64,000 bases of DNA from Agrobacterium larrymoorei (GCF_030819275.1 NZ_JAUTBL010000002.1:2664501-2728500); one strand, 5' to 3'; counted from the first letter of the stretch, positions 1-10,372 are shown. The notes: generated from the sequence alone by a model not told the origin. Numbers and translations: made by a program.

Positions 1-1
1 C

Positions 2-1447
2 TTCAAGCTCGGCACCGTTCGACTGGAAGGCGACGTAGGAGGGCGCACCGCTGCGGATTACGGTCTGGTCACGGGCGGAGACGCAGGCTCGCTTGCCATC
101 ATTCGTGCCGGCAACAAGATCATCGAGGATTTGAAGGCGGAAGGCCACCCCTTTGCAAAGCTGACCAAGCGGGAGGCCGTGGCCAATCACGCCAACGATA
201 CCGTGGATTTGACGATGGTCGCCACGGCCGGCCCCGTCGCCGATTTGGGGGATGTGGCCGTCAAGGGCGAGCGGGCGGTCGATCCGGATTTCATTCGTCG
301 CTATTCGCGCCTGAACAGCGGCGAGCCCTACTCGCCAGAAAGACTGCGCAAGGCCTCAGACCGGCTGCGCAAGCTTGGCGTCTTTTCCAGCATCACCATC
401 AAGGAAGCCAACACCCTTGCCCCGAACGGAACATTGCCGCTGACCATCGAGGTCTCGGAAGGCAAATTCCGCTATTTTGGTGTCGGTGCGCAATATTCGA
501 CCACCGAAGGCGCCGGGCTGCAGGGCTATTGGGGCAATCGCAATCTTTTCGGCCATGCCGAATCGCTTCGCATCGAAGGCGCGGTGACCCGTCTTGGTGA
601 GGCGTCCACCGTTCAGGACATGGACTATTCCGCGGGCATTACATTCGTCAAACCCGGGATCTTCACACCCGAGACCACCTTCACCGCAAGCCTGAAAGCC
701 AAGACCGAGCATCCAGACAGCTACGATGCCCAGACCGTCACGGCCTATGCGGGCTTTGCCTATGATTTCAACGACTACGACACGGCCTCTGCCGGTCTCG
801 AAGTCGAGTGGGAAAATACCGAGGATGCGTTTGGCGAAAACCAGTATCTGACGACATCCCTCCCGCTGGAATTCGTTCGGGACAAGCGCAACGACAAGCT
901 CAATCCGACCCAGGGTTTCCGCGCCTCGATTGCAGCCACGCCGAGCTATGAAGCGTTGAACGGCACGATCTTCAGCTCGCTCGAAGGCTCGACGACCGGC
1001 TATCTCGGCCTCGGCTCCGACGATCAGGTGGTGCTGGCCGGCAAGCTTGCCGGCGGTGTGCTGGTTGGTGGCGGCTCGCTGGAAAACATCCCCACCACAC
1101 GCCGCTTCTTTGCCGGCGGCGGCGGTTCGGTGCGCGGTTACAGTTACCAGGAAATCTCGCCCTATGCAGCCAATGGCGAGGCAACCGGTGGGCGCTCCTA
1201 TATCGTCACCTCGCTGGAGGCACGCGTCAAGGTGACCGAGACCATCGGCATCGTGCCATTCGTCGACGCGGGCATCGTTTCCTCCGAGATCACGCCTGAT
1301 TTCTCCGATATCCGCGCCGGGGCCGGCATCGGTCTTCGTTATCAGACACCCTTTGGACCCTTGCGTCTTGATGTCGCCATGCCGCTGGAGAAATATCCGA
1401 GTGGTAGCAGCTTCGGTATCTATGCCGGTATCGGACAAGCCTTCTAA
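2..1447 (+). CDS. tamA: TamA, outer-membrane translocation and assembly protein (3' part, truncated by window edge)
   Basis: The frame is open from the first bases of the window, so the real start lies upstream. What is visible is the end of the periplasmic POTRA region (about residues 1-150, with the typical 'VKGERAVDPDFIRRY' segment) followed by an Omp85-type beta barrel. The barrel carries the Omp85-family motif 'GGGGSVRGYSYQE' at about nt 1114-1152 and ends in phenylalanine (GIGQAF), the usual C-terminal recognition residue of outer-membrane barrels. In the known family TamA sits in the outer membrane and works with inner-membrane-anchored TamB to insert autotransporters and other outer-membrane proteins. 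tamB follows on the same strand about 200 bp downstream, which supports TamA over BamA. The N-terminal signal peptide is outside the window. Confidence 0.9.
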   Translation, partial: FKLGTVRLEGDVGGRTAADYGLVTGGDAGSLAIIRAGNKIIEDLKAEGHPFAKLTKREAVANHANDTVDLTMVATAGPVADLGDVAVKGERAVDPDFIRRYSRLNSGEPYSPERLRKASDRLRKLGVFSSITIKEANTLAPNGTLPLTIEVSEGKFRYFGVGAQYSTTEGAGLQGYWGNRNLFGHAESLRIEGAVTRLGEASTVQDMDYSAGITFVKPGIFTPETTFTASLKAKTEHPDSYDAQTVTAYAGFAYDFNDYDTASAGLEVEWENTEDAFGENQYLTTSLPLEFVRDKRNDKLNPTQGFRASIAATPSYEALNGTIFSSLEGSTTGYLGLGSDDQVVLAGKLAGGVLVGGGSLENIPTTRRFFAGGGGSVRGYSYQEISPYAANGEATGGRSYIVTSLEARVKVTETIGIVPFVDAGIVSSEITPDFSDIRAGAGIGLRYQTPFGPLRLDVAMPLEKYPSGSSFGIYAGIGQAF

Positions 1448-1458
1448 AGCATGGTCCA

Positions 1459-1550
1459 AGCAAAAGTGCGCAGCGGTTTTGCGATAACGACATGCGATAA
1501 AACAAGGACTTAAAGCGTGTAAGCGAATCTGAAAGATCGCGACACGCTTT
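1459..1550. repeat. Dispersed palindromic intergenic repeat, family A, copy 1
   Basis: This stretch between tamA and tamB closely matches a copy at 51141-51233 and a shorter one at 52019-52091. Shared blocks are GGTTTTGCGATAACGACATG and the distal GCGACACGCTTT. The right half folds into a hairpin: AAAGCGTGT (1512-1520) pairs perfectly with ACACGCTTT (1542-1550), with inner GCGA/TCGC pairing. It could act as a terminator or mRNA-stability element between tamA and tamB, but the family-wide similarity points to a small mobile palindromic repeat. Confidence 0.8.
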
Positions 1551-1648
1551 AACGTAAACGAAGGGATGGCCAACCAAGCCGGGCGTGGCGCTAAAGGCAA
1601 AATGCCCAAACCTGTCACGACGACCAAGCGAAGTGTATATTACCGCTC

Positions 1649-4600
1649 ATGAACATGCTGATTCGATTGCTGAAATGGTTCGCCTACATCGCACTCGGGG
1701 CTGTTGCCCTTCTTGTGATCGTGGTCCTGTTTCTGGGTCTGAGCCCCTTTGGCGCTCGGTTCGTAGCGGACGAGGTCTCGCGCATTGCCTCCAGCGAGGA
1801 TCAGACGATCACCATTTCGCCGCCCAAGGGCCTGCTGAGCGGCAGGCTGCGGTTGGACGGGGTGACGATTGCCGATCGCGACGGCCCTTATGCAAAGCTT
1901 GATGGCGTTGAACTCGACTGGTCGCCGCTCGATCTTCTGACTGGCACCTTCCACGCCGAACGGCTGACCGCCGCCAACATCACGGTCGATCGTCTTCCAC
2001 TCCCCCCGTCAGAACCCGTGCAGAAAAGCTCGGGCAGCTTCACCCTTCCGTTTGACGTGGCCATCGACGATCTTTCCTTGCCGAATATCGAGCTTGGCGA
2101 GAAGCTTGCGGGACGCGCCTTTTCTCTGAGCGCCTCCGGCAACGGCTATGCCACGGCCGATACGATAACGGCCTCGCTCTCGGCCTCCCGCAAGGACGAG
2201 CAACGCGCCTCGATCGATGCTGACTTCGCCTATGTTCCGGGTGAAAACGTGCTGAAGCTGAAGGCGGTTTTGAATGAACCGGAAGGCGGCCTTCTTGCCA
2301 ATCTGCTTCGTCTTCCAGGCGCCCCGGCCGTATCCATCAATCTGAATGGCGAAGGCCCGCTGTCAGACTGGTCGGGCAAGCTCGTCGGCGCGGTTGCCGG
2401 AAATCAGGTTCTGTCTCTCGATGGCCATCATAGCCTTGCAGCCGATGGCACGCGCCGTGTGACGTTGCAGGGTGGAGGCCAACCGGATCGCCTTCTGCCT
2501 CCGCTGATGCGACAGCTCTTTACCGGCGAAACCAAGGTCGATCTTGCCGCATCCATTTCGCCGGAGGGACGCATCAGTGTTGAAAACGGCAATCTGGAAA
2601 CCGGCGCGTTGATCCTCACCGCCTCCGGCAGTCTCGACCCTCAAGGCCAGAACGATCTCTCTGCCAATCTCATCGGAACCAATGGGCCTGTCGACGTGCG
2701 CCTGCCGCTCGGGCAAGGTCAGGTTCAGGCACTCGTCGATGGCATTGATCTCAGCCTGCGCGGCAATGCCGATGCGGCAAGGCTGAACACCGTCGTGTCG
2801 CTGCGCTCACTCACCGCGCCACAAGGCACGCTTGAGGGTGTAAAGCTGACCGCAACCAGCGACGATCTGAATGTTGCCAACCGCACCGGAACGATCCGCA
2901 CGCTGCTTGCTGTCGACCATTCGGCACTGACTGCGCCCGATCTGGAGCGCGCTATCAAGGCACCCTTGAAGCTCAGCGCCCCCTTGCGCGTCTCGCCGCA
3001 ATCCATCGCCTTTGAAGGGGCGACGCTGGAGAGCGCCAGCATCGGTGGCACGGCCAGCGGCTCCTACGATCTGTCAGAAGGCCGCGTCTCGTCCAATTTG
3101 CGCCTCTTCGTGCTGCCCTCCGTATTGCCGACCGGCCTCTCGGAGAAATTCGATGGGACGATTGCGATTGACGGCTATGTGCAGAGCCTCATCGGTGGCG
3201 CGACCAGCCTCGAAAACCTCGTGGTGAAATCGAGCACGCTGGAAGCCAATGGCGACGTGACACTCGACAACGGCACGATCGGCGCGAAACTCTCCGGTCG
3301 CCTGCCATCCCTGCAAAAGCTCTCGCCGCAGGCAGAGGGGTCTCTCGACTTTTCGCTGCAGGCCAACGGCCCTATCAATGCGGCGGATTTCACCGCCGAT
3401 CTCTCGGCGGATCGAGCGACACTGGCAGGGCGAGCGCTGCAATCGCTGAAGGTTTCCGCCAGCGGCAAGGCGGATTTTGCTGCCCCGCAAGCCAGATTCC
3501 AGGCGACGGGCACGCTCGACAACCAGCCGATCGACGCCTCTGCTGCTTTGGTGCAAACCGGTGAAGGCACGGCCATTCCAGAGCTGAACGTCAAGGTCGG
3601 CTCCAATGTGTTAACGGGCAAGCTGCAACTGACACCGCAGTTTCTACCTTCCGGCGACCTCTCCTTCGATTTCCCCGATATCTCGCTGCTCGCAGCGCTT
3701 GCGGCCCAACAGGCAAGCGGCGACCTGAAGGGCGATATCGCGATCAGCAATGCCAATGGCAAGATCGCCGCGACGATCCGTGCCAGCGGCAACAGCATCC
3801 GCCAAGGCACCACGACGATTGCCGGATTGGCAGCCGATCTGAAGGTGGACGATCTTGCCGCACTCGCCATCAATGGCAATGTGAAGGCGGACAAGATCGA
3901 TGCCGGTGCCGCTGCCCTATCCGGCATTGCGCTGAATATCGACCACGCATCGAACGCCACCACCTTCGACCTCAACGGCCGCTATGACAACGCGCCGCTG
4001 GTGCTGAAAGGTCGCGCAGACACCGGTGCCTCGCCGATGACCGTCTCCGTGGATAGCTTCTCCGCGACACCGCGAGGGATCCCGGTCCGGCTTGCCGCGC
4101 CCACCACGATCGCTATCGAAAACGGTGTGGCCCGTATCGCAGGCCTGACCATCCAGACAGGCAACGGCCGGGTCGAGGTCAACGGCACTGCTGGCTCCAC
4201 GCTCGATCTCAACGTCGCCATCCGCTCGCTGCCAGCCAACCTCGCCAATGCCTTTTCGCCGGGGCTCGATGCAGGGGGCACCATTTCCGGCACGGTCGTT
4301 GCCAAGGGTGCAGCTGCCGATCCTGCTGTCGATTACGATCTGACATGGTCGGACGCGGCTGTGGCGCAGACGCGCGCCGCAGGTCTTGGCCCCTTGGGCA
4401 TCAAGGCGAATGGACGCTATGCTGGCCAGACGCTGCGGCTCGATACCAATCTGAGTGCAGGCGGCGGTCTTGCACTATCCGGTGGAGGCACGCTTGGCCT
4501 TGCCGGCAACCGGCCACTGGCCATGAGCTTCAAGGGCAATATTCCTTTTGCAGCACTTGCGGCGCAGACGTCCGCTCAGGGCTTCGTCGTCAACGGCTCC

Positions 4601-5809
4601 GCAGCTGTCGATATCCGCATTGAAGGTACGGCAAGCGCGCCCTCTGTCACAGGCACCATCACCACCGACGGCGCCCGCGTGACCGATGTCCGGCGCAATC
4701 TGACCGTCAACAATATTGCCGCGACGATCAGCTTCAACCGCGATGTCGCTACCATTTCACGGCTGACCGGCGCCATGTCAGGCGGCGGAACGCTCTCGGG
4801 CTCCGGCACCATCGGCATCAATCCTGGCGCCGGTTTCCCTGCCGATCTCAGCCTCACACTGAACCGCGCCACTTACGTGGACGGTACGCTCTTCACCACC
4901 CAGGCCAGCGGTACGGTGACGTTGAAGGGACCGGTCCTGACCTCGCCCATGCTTGCCGGGACGATCACGCTGGACAAGAGCGCGGTCACAATTCCCGAAC
5001 GGCTGCCCGCTTCGCTGGCGGAAATCGACATCAAGCACAAGAACGCCCCGCCAGCGGTCCGGCGCCAGGATGCGGAACTGCGCGCAGACCAGGGTGGTGA
5101 CGGCACCTCCTCGACCATCGGCCTCGATCTCCAGATCAACGCGCCGAGCGGCATCTTCGTACGCGGGCGCGGTGTCGATGCCGAATTGAACGGCAATCTG
5201 ACCGTTCGCGGCACGGCGGCGAACCCGCAGGTCTCAGGTGGCTTCACCATGCGCCGCGGCCGGTTGGAGATTCTGACCCGCCGGCTTGATTTCACCAACG
5301 GCGATATCACCTTCGGTGGCGGTCTAATTCCGGTTCTCAATATGTCTGCCGATTCCACCGTAGGCTCCAATACCGTGACGGTGACCGTCAGCGGCAACGC
5401 CAACGATCCGGCCTTCGCCTTCACCTCCTCGCCTGCACTGCCGCAGGATGAGATCATGGCGCAGCTGATCTTCGGCCAGTCCATGTCGAAGCTCTCTCCC
5501 CTGCAGATCGCACGCCTGGCAGACGCGGCAAGCCAGCTGGCCGGCGGGCGCTCCACCTCGCTGTTCGACAGCCTGCGCAGCAATCTCGGCATCGACGATC
5601 TCGATATTTCCACCGACTCCGAAGGACGCGCACGCGTCTCCGCCGGAAAATACATCAATGAAAGAACCTATCTCGAACTGGAGCAGAGTGGCGATTCCGG
5701 CGCAAAGGCCATTATCAATCTCGACGTCGGACGCGGTGTGAAGCTGCGCGGAGAGGCCGGCGCCAGCGGCGAAGGCGCCGCCGGTATTTTTTATGAAAAG
5801 GAATACTGA
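1649..5809 (+). CDS. tamB: TamB, inner-membrane-anchored translocation and assembly protein
   Basis: A 1386-residue protein within the usual size range for TamB. Residues about 7-30 form one N-terminal membrane anchor (WFAYIALGAVALLVIVVLFL), followed by a very long repetitive region rich in alternating beta-strand patterns (LSAS, LNGE, GSLD), typical of the AsmA/TamB bridge-like fold that spans the periplasm. The last ~350 residues are the conserved TamB (DUF490) domain, including 'QLIFGQSMSKLS' and a C terminus ending FYEKEY. In the family, TamB pairs with TamA and is also implicated in lipid transport to the outer membrane. It lies downstream of tamA on the same strand, separated by repeat family A. 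The chosen ATG has no strong ribosome-binding site; a second ATG lies six bases downstream. Confidence 0.93.
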   Translation: MNMLIRLLKWFAYIALGAVALLVIVVLFLGLSPFGARFVADEVSRIASSEDQTITISPPKGLLSGRLRLDGVTIADRDGPYAKLDGVELDWSPLDLLTGTFHAERLTAANITVDRLPLPPSEPVQKSSGSFTLPFDVAIDDLSLPNIELGEKLAGRAFSLSASGNGYATADTITASLSASRKDEQRASIDADFAYVPGENVLKLKAVLNEPEGGLLANLLRLPGAPAVSINLNGEGPLSDWSGKLVGAVAGNQVLSLDGHHSLAADGTRRVTLQGGGQPDRLLPPLMRQLFTGETKVDLAASISPEGRISVENGNLETGALILTASGSLDPQGQNDLSANLIGTNGPVDVRLPLGQGQVQALVDGIDLSLRGNADAARLNTVVSLRSLTAPQGTLEGVKLTATSDDLNVANRTGTIRTLLAVDHSALTAPDLERAIKAPLKLSAPLRVSPQSIAFEGATLESASIGGTASGSYDLSEGRVSSNLRLFVLPSVLPTGLSEKFDGTIAIDGYVQSLIGGATSLENLVVKSSTLEANGDVTLDNGTIGAKLSGRLPSLQKLSPQAEGSLDFSLQANGPINAADFTADLSADRATLAGRALQSLKVSASGKADFAAPQARFQATGTLDNQPIDASAALVQTGEGTAIPELNVKVGSNVLTGKLQLTPQFLPSGDLSFDFPDISLLAALAAQQASGDLKGDIAISNANGKIAATIRASGNSIRQGTTTIAGLAADLKVDDLAALAINGNVKADKIDAGAAALSGIALNIDHASNATTFDLNGRYDNAPLVLKGRADTGASPMTVSVDSFSATPRGIPVRLAAPTTIAIENGVARIAGLTIQTGNGRVEVNGTAGSTLDLNVAIRSLPANLANAFSPGLDAGGTISGTVVAKGAAADPAVDYDLTWSDAAVAQTRAAGLGPLGIKANGRYAGQTLRLDTNLSAGGGLALSGGGTLGLAGNRPLAMSFKGNIPFAALAAQTSAQGFVVNGSAAVDIRIEGTASAPSVTGTITTDGARVTDVRRNLTVNNIAATISFNRDVATISRLTGAMSGGGTLSGSGTIGINPGAGFPADLSLTLNRATYVDGTLFTTQASGTVTLKGPVLTSPMLAGTITLDKSAVTIPERLPASLAEIDIKHKNAPPAVRRQDAELRADQGGDGTSSTIGLDLQINAPSGIFVRGRGVDAELNGNLTVRGTAANPQVSGGFTMRRGRLEILTRRLDFTNGDITFGGGLIPVLNMSADSTVGSNTVTVTVSGNANDPAFAFTSSPALPQDEIMAQLIFGQSMSKLSPLQIARLADAASQLAGGRSTSLFDSLRSNLGIDDLDISTDSEGRARVSAGKYINERTYLELEQSGDSGAKAIINLDVGRGVKLRGEAGASGEGAAGIFYEKEY

Positions 5810-6011
5810 TCAACTTATGCGTGAACAACCAGATTTATGGGGTCACGTTAAGGAAATAGTTAAACTTCTTACAATTCAGAGATTTTTAAAGATACTGGGC
5901 TAAAACAACTGTTGTTGCCCTGAACCATCCGCATGCCGCGCCTAAGGCTCTTGTTCCGCCGCAACGCAATACTGGTATGACCTTACGGTTGAACCGTGAC
6001 GGAGTTATTGA

Positions 6012-7796
6012 ATGCTCTTCCTTCCTGGAACACAGGCAAAGGCAATTCTTGCTGCTTTAGGCCGTTCTCTAGCCATTATCGAATTTGATACGTCCGGCAA
6101 TATTCTTTCCGCGAATGAAAATTTCTGCGGTGCGATGGGATACACAGCCAACCAGGTCATTGGCAAACACCACAGCATGTTCTGCGAACCTTCCTACGCG
6201 AACACCGAGGATTACAAGCAGTTCTGGACAAACCTCGCGGCCGGTCGTTTTGACAAGCGTCAATATAAGCGCATCGCCAAGGACGGACGGGAAGTCTGGA
6301 TCGAGGCCTCCTACAACCCGGTCATGATCGGCAATCGCGTCAAGAGCGTCGTTAAGCTCGCAACCGTCATCACGGAGGCGAAGCGGAAGGCCGCAGAAGA
6401 CTCCGGCAAGCTGGACGCGATTTCGCGTGTGCAGGCTGTCATCGAGTTCACGCCCACCGGCGACATCATTTCGGCCAACCAGAACTTTCTCAATGCGTTG
6501 GGCTATACGCTCGAGGAAATCCGCGGAAGACATCATCGCATGTTCTGCGAAGACAAAGTCCACCGCGATCCATCCTACGATGAGTTCTGGAAAAAGCTGG
6601 CGGGCGGTGAATTCACCACGGCCGAATATAAGCGCATCACCAAGACCGGGAAACCGATCTGGATTCAGGCTTCCTATAATCCAATCTTCGATGAAAACGG
6701 CAAAGTCTTCAAGATCGTCAAATTTGCCACCGACGTCACCGATCGCGTTGTGGCTGTGGACGGTCTTGCCGCAAGTCTCACGGCACTGTCGAATGGCGAT
6801 CTCACCGGCACGATCTCCGTACCGTTCACCCCCACATTGGAAAAAGTCCGCCACGATCTCAATGCCTCGCTGGAAAAGCTTCAATCGGCCATGCGCGATG
6901 TGGCGAAAAGCACGAGCGGCATTACCATGGGTGCGCGTGAAATCAGCGAAGCCACCGACAACCTGGCGCGGCGTACCGAACAGCAGGCTGCGGCACTTGA
7001 ACAAACCTCTGCGGCATTGCATGAGATCACCCGCACCGTTGCCCAAAACGCAAACCGTGCGGAAGAATCCGGTCGTCTCGTTGCCAACACCAAGGCCGAT
7101 GCGGAGCAGTCCGGCCTCATCGTCGGCAAGGCGATCGAAGCCATGGGTCGCATCTCTCAATCCTCCAATGAGATCGGCAACATCATCGGCGTCATCGACG
7201 ACATTGCCTTCCAGACTAACCTGCTCGCCCTGAACGCCGGTGTCGAAGCGGCACGCGCCGGTGAAGCTGGCAAGGGCTTTGCGGTTGTCGCGCAGGAGGT
7301 GCGTGAACTGGCGCAACGCTCGGCCAATGCGGCAAAAGAGATCAAGACGCTGATCAACACCTCTGCCAACCAGGTGAAGGAAGGCGTCGATCTCGTTGGC
7401 GAGACGGGCAAGGCACTGAGCAAGATTGTCGGCCAGGTGGCAGAGATCGACACCAATGTCGCGGCGATTGTCGAGACAGCGCATGACCAGGCCAATGGTG
7501 TCAGGGAAATCAGCCACGCGGTTGAAGCCATGGACACCAATACTCAGCAAAATGCCGCCATGGTGGAGCAGACGACCTCCTCCAGCCATGGACTCGAGCA
7601 TGAAGCGCACGTCCTGTACGAACTTCTCGCGCAATTTAGATTTGGGAAACATTCTTCTGTTACGAATCAACCAGTGAAGCTTGAACAAAGAGCGTCGGTG
7701 GCGCGCGCTCCGGAGAGGAAGCCGAAGCCCGCGGTTCACGCGACGTCAGGTTCTCTCGCTCTGGCTCCGACACAAAAGGATTGGGAAGAATTCTGA
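6012..7796 (+). CDS. Soluble PAS-PAS methyl-accepting chemotaxis protein (Aer/BdlA-like), copy 1
   Basis: A 594-residue chemoreceptor without membrane segments, so presumably cytoplasmic. It has two PAS domains (about residues 15-125 and 135-245), each with the 'GKHHSMFCE' or 'GRHHRMFCE' motif, then a HAMP-like linker (about 245-300) and a signalling domain. The signalling hairpin tip reads '[18 protein letters not shown]' (around residue 400), the CheA/CheW contact region. The protein ends in DWEEF, which fits the xWxxF pentapeptide that tethers CheR/CheB to high-abundance receptors. Its stop overlaps the cheW start (TGATG), so the two are translationally coupled. A closely similar receptor lies beyond cheW. 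The PAS ligand (flavin, haem or other) cannot be read from the sequence. Confidence 0.9.
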   Translation: MLFLPGTQAKAILAALGRSLAIIEFDTSGNILSANENFCGAMGYTANQVIGKHHSMFCEPSYANTEDYKQFWTNLAAGRFDKRQYKRIAKDGREVWIEASYNPVMIGNRVKSVVKLATVITEAKRKAAEDSGKLDAISRVQAVIEFTPTGDIISANQNFLNALGYTLEEIRGRHHRMFCEDKVHRDPSYDEFWKKLAGGEFTTAEYKRITKTGKPIWIQASYNPIFDENGKVFKIVKFATDVTDRVVAVDGLAASLTALSNGDLTGTISVPFTPTLEKVRHDLNASLEKLQSAMRDVAKSTSGITMGAREISEATDNLARRTEQQAAALEQTSAALHEITRTVAQNANRAEESGRLVANTKADAEQSGLIVGKAIEAMGRISQSSNEIGNIIGVIDDIAFQTNLLALNAGVEAARAGEAGKGFAVVAQEVRELAQRSANAAKEIKTLINTSANQVKEGVDLVGETGKALSKIVGQVAEIDTNVAAIVETAHDQANGVREISHAVEAMDTNTQQNAAMVEQTTSSSHGLEHEAHVLYELLAQFRFGKHSSVTNQPVKLEQRASVARAPERKPKPAVHATSGSLALAPTQKDWEEF

Positions 7797-8272
7797 TGGC
7801 AATGATCAACTCGACAAACTTCGGCGGCGAAACCCTCGAAATCATAGCGTTTCGTCTTCACGATCAGGAATTCTGCGTCAAGACCACCACGATTCGCGAA
7901 ATCCGCGGCTGGGCACCATCGACGCCTATTCCGCATGCTCCGCCGGATGTCATCGGCGTCATGAACCTGCGCGGTTCGGTCATTCCGATCATCGATCTTG
8001 CTTACAAGCTTGGCATGACGAGCACCGTTGCCAATGAGCGCAGCGCCATCGTTGTTGCCGAAGTGCACAATATGGTCATCGGCATGCTGGTCGACCGCGT
8101 CTCCGACATCCTGACGATCCCGGCAAGCCAGGTTCAGCCGGTTCCGGAAGTCTCCGCCTCCTTCGACAAGTCCTTCTCCGAAGGCATCATCGCCAACGAG
8201 CATGGCATGATCTGCTTCCTGAACCTCGCCAAGATGTTCAAGGGAACCGATATGGACGAACTGGCCGCCTGA
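7796..8272 (+). CDS. cheW: CheW-type chemotaxis coupling protein
   Basis: A 158-residue CheW-like domain that covers the whole protein. Typical features are 'FRLHDQEFCVKTTTIREI' near the N terminus, 'VIGVMNLRGSVIPIIDL' in the middle and 'GMLVDRVSDIL' further on. In the known system CheW bridges chemoreceptors and the CheA kinase. The ATG at 7796 overlaps the upstream receptor's TGA, with GGAAG about nine bases before it; an in-frame TTG lies upstream but would sit inside the receptor gene. No cheA, cheY, cheR or cheB gene is in the window, so this is an orphan CheW dedicated to, or shared with, the two flanking PAS receptors. A terminator-like hairpin follows. Confidence 0.92.
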   Translation: MAMINSTNFGGETLEIIAFRLHDQEFCVKTTTIREIRGWAPSTPIPHAPPDVIGVMNLRGSVIPIIDLAYKLGMTSTVANERSAIVVAEVHNMVIGMLVDRVSDILTIPASQVQPVPEVSASFDKSFSEGIIANEHGMICFLNLAKMFKGTDMDELAA

Positions 8273-8301
8273 TCGGCGCCTTCCCTCAAGACCAGTCATC
8301 G

Positions 8302-8332
8302 AAGCCGTGTGGACACCTCCGCGCGGCTTTTT
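8302..8332 (+). terminator. Terminator after the receptor-cheW pair
   Basis: AAGCCGTG (8302-8309) pairs with CGCGGCTT (8322-8329), eight pairs including one G-T, followed by a T run. It lies 30 bp after the cheW stop and separates cheW from the second receptor. Confidence 0.7.
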
Positions 8333-8590
8333 GCTTTTCTCTGGCTGTTCCGCAGTATCGGATGCCACAAGAATTCCGCTTCGGTCTGGAGACGTCACGC
8401 CGCGATACTATGTAGTATTCCGTACACAGCATTATTGCGATTACACTAAGAAAGAAACCATTAATATTAAGATGCTCTAATAAATGGATGCAAGCGCACA
8501 ATCGATCTGGCCGAGGCGCAAGTAACGGGCTTCAGTGTGCTCAGCTATCGGGAGCACCGCCACAACATTTCGGCTGGCCTGGAGGGGAAA
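8333..8590 (+). other. Intergenic region with a perfect short palindrome in front of the second receptor gene
   Basis: No gene is seen here. The region holds the inverted repeat ATACTA-TG-TAGTAT (8405-8418) in an AT-rich stretch, about 170 bp before the second receptor start. It could be an operator or part of a promoter region. No clear -35/-10 pair could be assigned. Confidence 0.4.
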
Positions 8591-10372
8591 ATGTTTTGGC
8601 TGGCAAAAAGCGCTGACAAGACCAACGTTCTGAGAGCATTCTCCACATCGCAAGCAGTGATCGAGTTCGATCTGCGCGGTACTATCCTGGAAGCAAACGC
8701 CAATTTCTGCGAAGCACTCGGCTATGAGCTGACCGAGATTGTCGGAAAGCATCACCGGATTTTTTGCGATCAGGATTATGCCAACTCGGCAGACTACCAG
8801 GACTTCTGGAGCGCGTTGGCGACAGGCTCGTTTAGGGCCGGTGAATTCAAGCGGCTGCGAAAGGACGGGCGCGAAATCTGGATCGAGGCGTCTTACAATC
8901 CCGTCTTCCGCGGCACCAAACCCTATAAGGTGGTGAAGATCGCCAGCGACATCACCGAAAAGAAGCTGAAGGCAAAAGAGGACAACAGCAAGCTGGAAGC
9001 AATCTCCCGTTCTCAGGCGGTTATCGAGTTCACGCCAGCAGGCGATATCATCACTGCCAACGAGAATTTCTGTCATACGCTCGGCTACAGCCTACAGGAA
9101 ATCCAAGGGCGTCATCACCGGATGTTCTGCGAGCCGGCGTATGCAGCGTCGGACGCCTACCGCGATTTCTGGCGACGGTTGGCCGCCGGCGAATTCATTT
9201 CCGACGAGTTCGTCCGATTTGGCAAGGACGGCAAGGAGGTCTGGATCCAGGCGGCCTATAACCCCATCCTCGACGACAGCGGCGCGGTGGTGAAGGTGGT
9301 GAAATTTGCGACCGACGTGACACCGCGCATGAGCGCGATCTCGACGCTTGGACTGGCGCTGCGTGCGCTTGCGGAAGGCAATCTGCGCCAGCGCCTCGAC
9401 ACGCCCTTCGTGCCCAGCATGGAGAAGCTTCGCAGCGACTTTAACGAGGTGATCGAAAAGCTGCGCCTGACGATGCAGACCGTGGCGCAGAACGCGGAGA
9501 TCATCGCCTCCGGCTCGGCAGAGATACGCGTCGCCGCAGACCAGCTCGCACAGCGCACGGAGCAGCAGGCAGCCTCCCTGGAGCAGAGTGCCGCAGCCCT
9601 TGAAGAAATCACCACCACGGGTGCGGACGCCAGCCGGAGAGCCGATGAGGCGGGCCATCTGGTCAGCGAGACCAAGGCCAATGCGGAGCGATCCGGCGAG
9701 ATCGTTCACCGCGCCATCGCGGCCATGGACGCGATTTCCCATTCGGCTGGCGAGATCACCAACATCATCACCGTCATCGACAGCATCGCCTTCCAGACAA
9801 ACCTTCTGGCGTTGAATGCTGGCGTGGAGGCGGCACGCGCTGGGGAGTCCGGCAAGGGCTTTGCTGTCGTGGCGCAAGAGGTCCGCGATCTGGCCCAGCG
9901 CTCCGCCGCAGCCGCCAAGGAGATCAGGCAACTGATCAATGCGTCCGGCGCGCATGTCGCGCGCGGTGTGGGTCTGGTGGGCGAAACGGGAGAAGCCTTG
10001 AAGCACATCGCGTCCCAGGTCGAGAGGATCGACACCAATGTGTCGGCCATCGTCGAAGCCGCACGCGAACAGGCAACGGGCCTCAGCGAAATCAACAATG
10101 CCGTCAACCTCATGGACCAGGCCACTCAAAAGAACGCCGCTATGGTGGAAGAGACGACGGCAGCCAGCCACGGATTGGCGCGGGAAGCCGAAACGCTCCG
10201 CCAGCTACTGACACAGTTTGACGTCGGCTTTGCCAACACCCCATCGCCTGCCCCTTCGCTTGTCACGTCTCTATCCGCTCGGGAGGGGGTCACACTGCCA
10301 AGGCAAATGCCTGCACGACGCTTCCGATCGGCAGCGCCAGCCGCTGTTGCGGCAGAGTGGACCGAGTTTTAA
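8591..10372 (+). CDS. Soluble PAS-PAS methyl-accepting chemotaxis protein (Aer/BdlA-like), copy 2
   Basis: A 593-residue paralogue of the receptor at 6012-7796, with the same order: two PAS domains (about 15-125 and 135-245), a HAMP-like linker and a signalling domain with the tip '[18 protein letters not shown]'. It has no membrane segment. The C terminus reads EWTEF and again fits the CheR/CheB-binding xWxxF pentapeptide. I chose the ATG at 8591 because GGAGGGG ends three bases before it and the length then matches the paralogue; an in-frame GTG at 8537 would add 18 residues without similarity. The two receptors differ most in the linker and in the tail before the pentapeptide. The pair probably arose by duplication around cheW. 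Confidence 0.9.
   Translation: MFWLAKSADKTNVLRAFSTSQAVIEFDLRGTILEANANFCEALGYELTEIVGKHHRIFCDQDYANSADYQDFWSALATGSFRAGEFKRLRKDGREIWIEASYNPVFRGTKPYKVVKIASDITEKKLKAKEDNSKLEAISRSQAVIEFTPAGDIITANENFCHTLGYSLQEIQGRHHRMFCEPAYAASDAYRDFWRRLAAGEFISDEFVRFGKDGKEVWIQAAYNPILDDSGAVVKVVKFATDVTPRMSAISTLGLALRALAEGNLRQRLDTPFVPSMEKLRSDFNEVIEKLRLTMQTVAQNAEIIASGSAEIRVAADQLAQRTEQQAASLEQSAAALEEITTTGADASRRADEAGHLVSETKANAERSGEIVHRAIAAMDAISHSAGEITNIITVIDSIAFQTNLLALNAGVEAARAGESGKGFAVVAQEVRDLAQRSAAAAKEIRQLINASGAHVARGVGLVGETGEALKHIASQVERIDTNVSAIVEAAREQATGLSEINNAVNLMDQATQKNAAMVEETTAASHGLAREAETLRQLLTQFDVGFANTPSPAPSLVTSLSAREGVTLPRQMPARRFRSAAPAAVAAEWTEF

Noticed and set aside
1548..1561. TTTAACGTAAACGAAG near tamB, which resembles the mdh/sdh palindrome
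   Set aside because: It lacks the second ACGTAA arm and overlaps the end of repeat family A, so it is not a full site.
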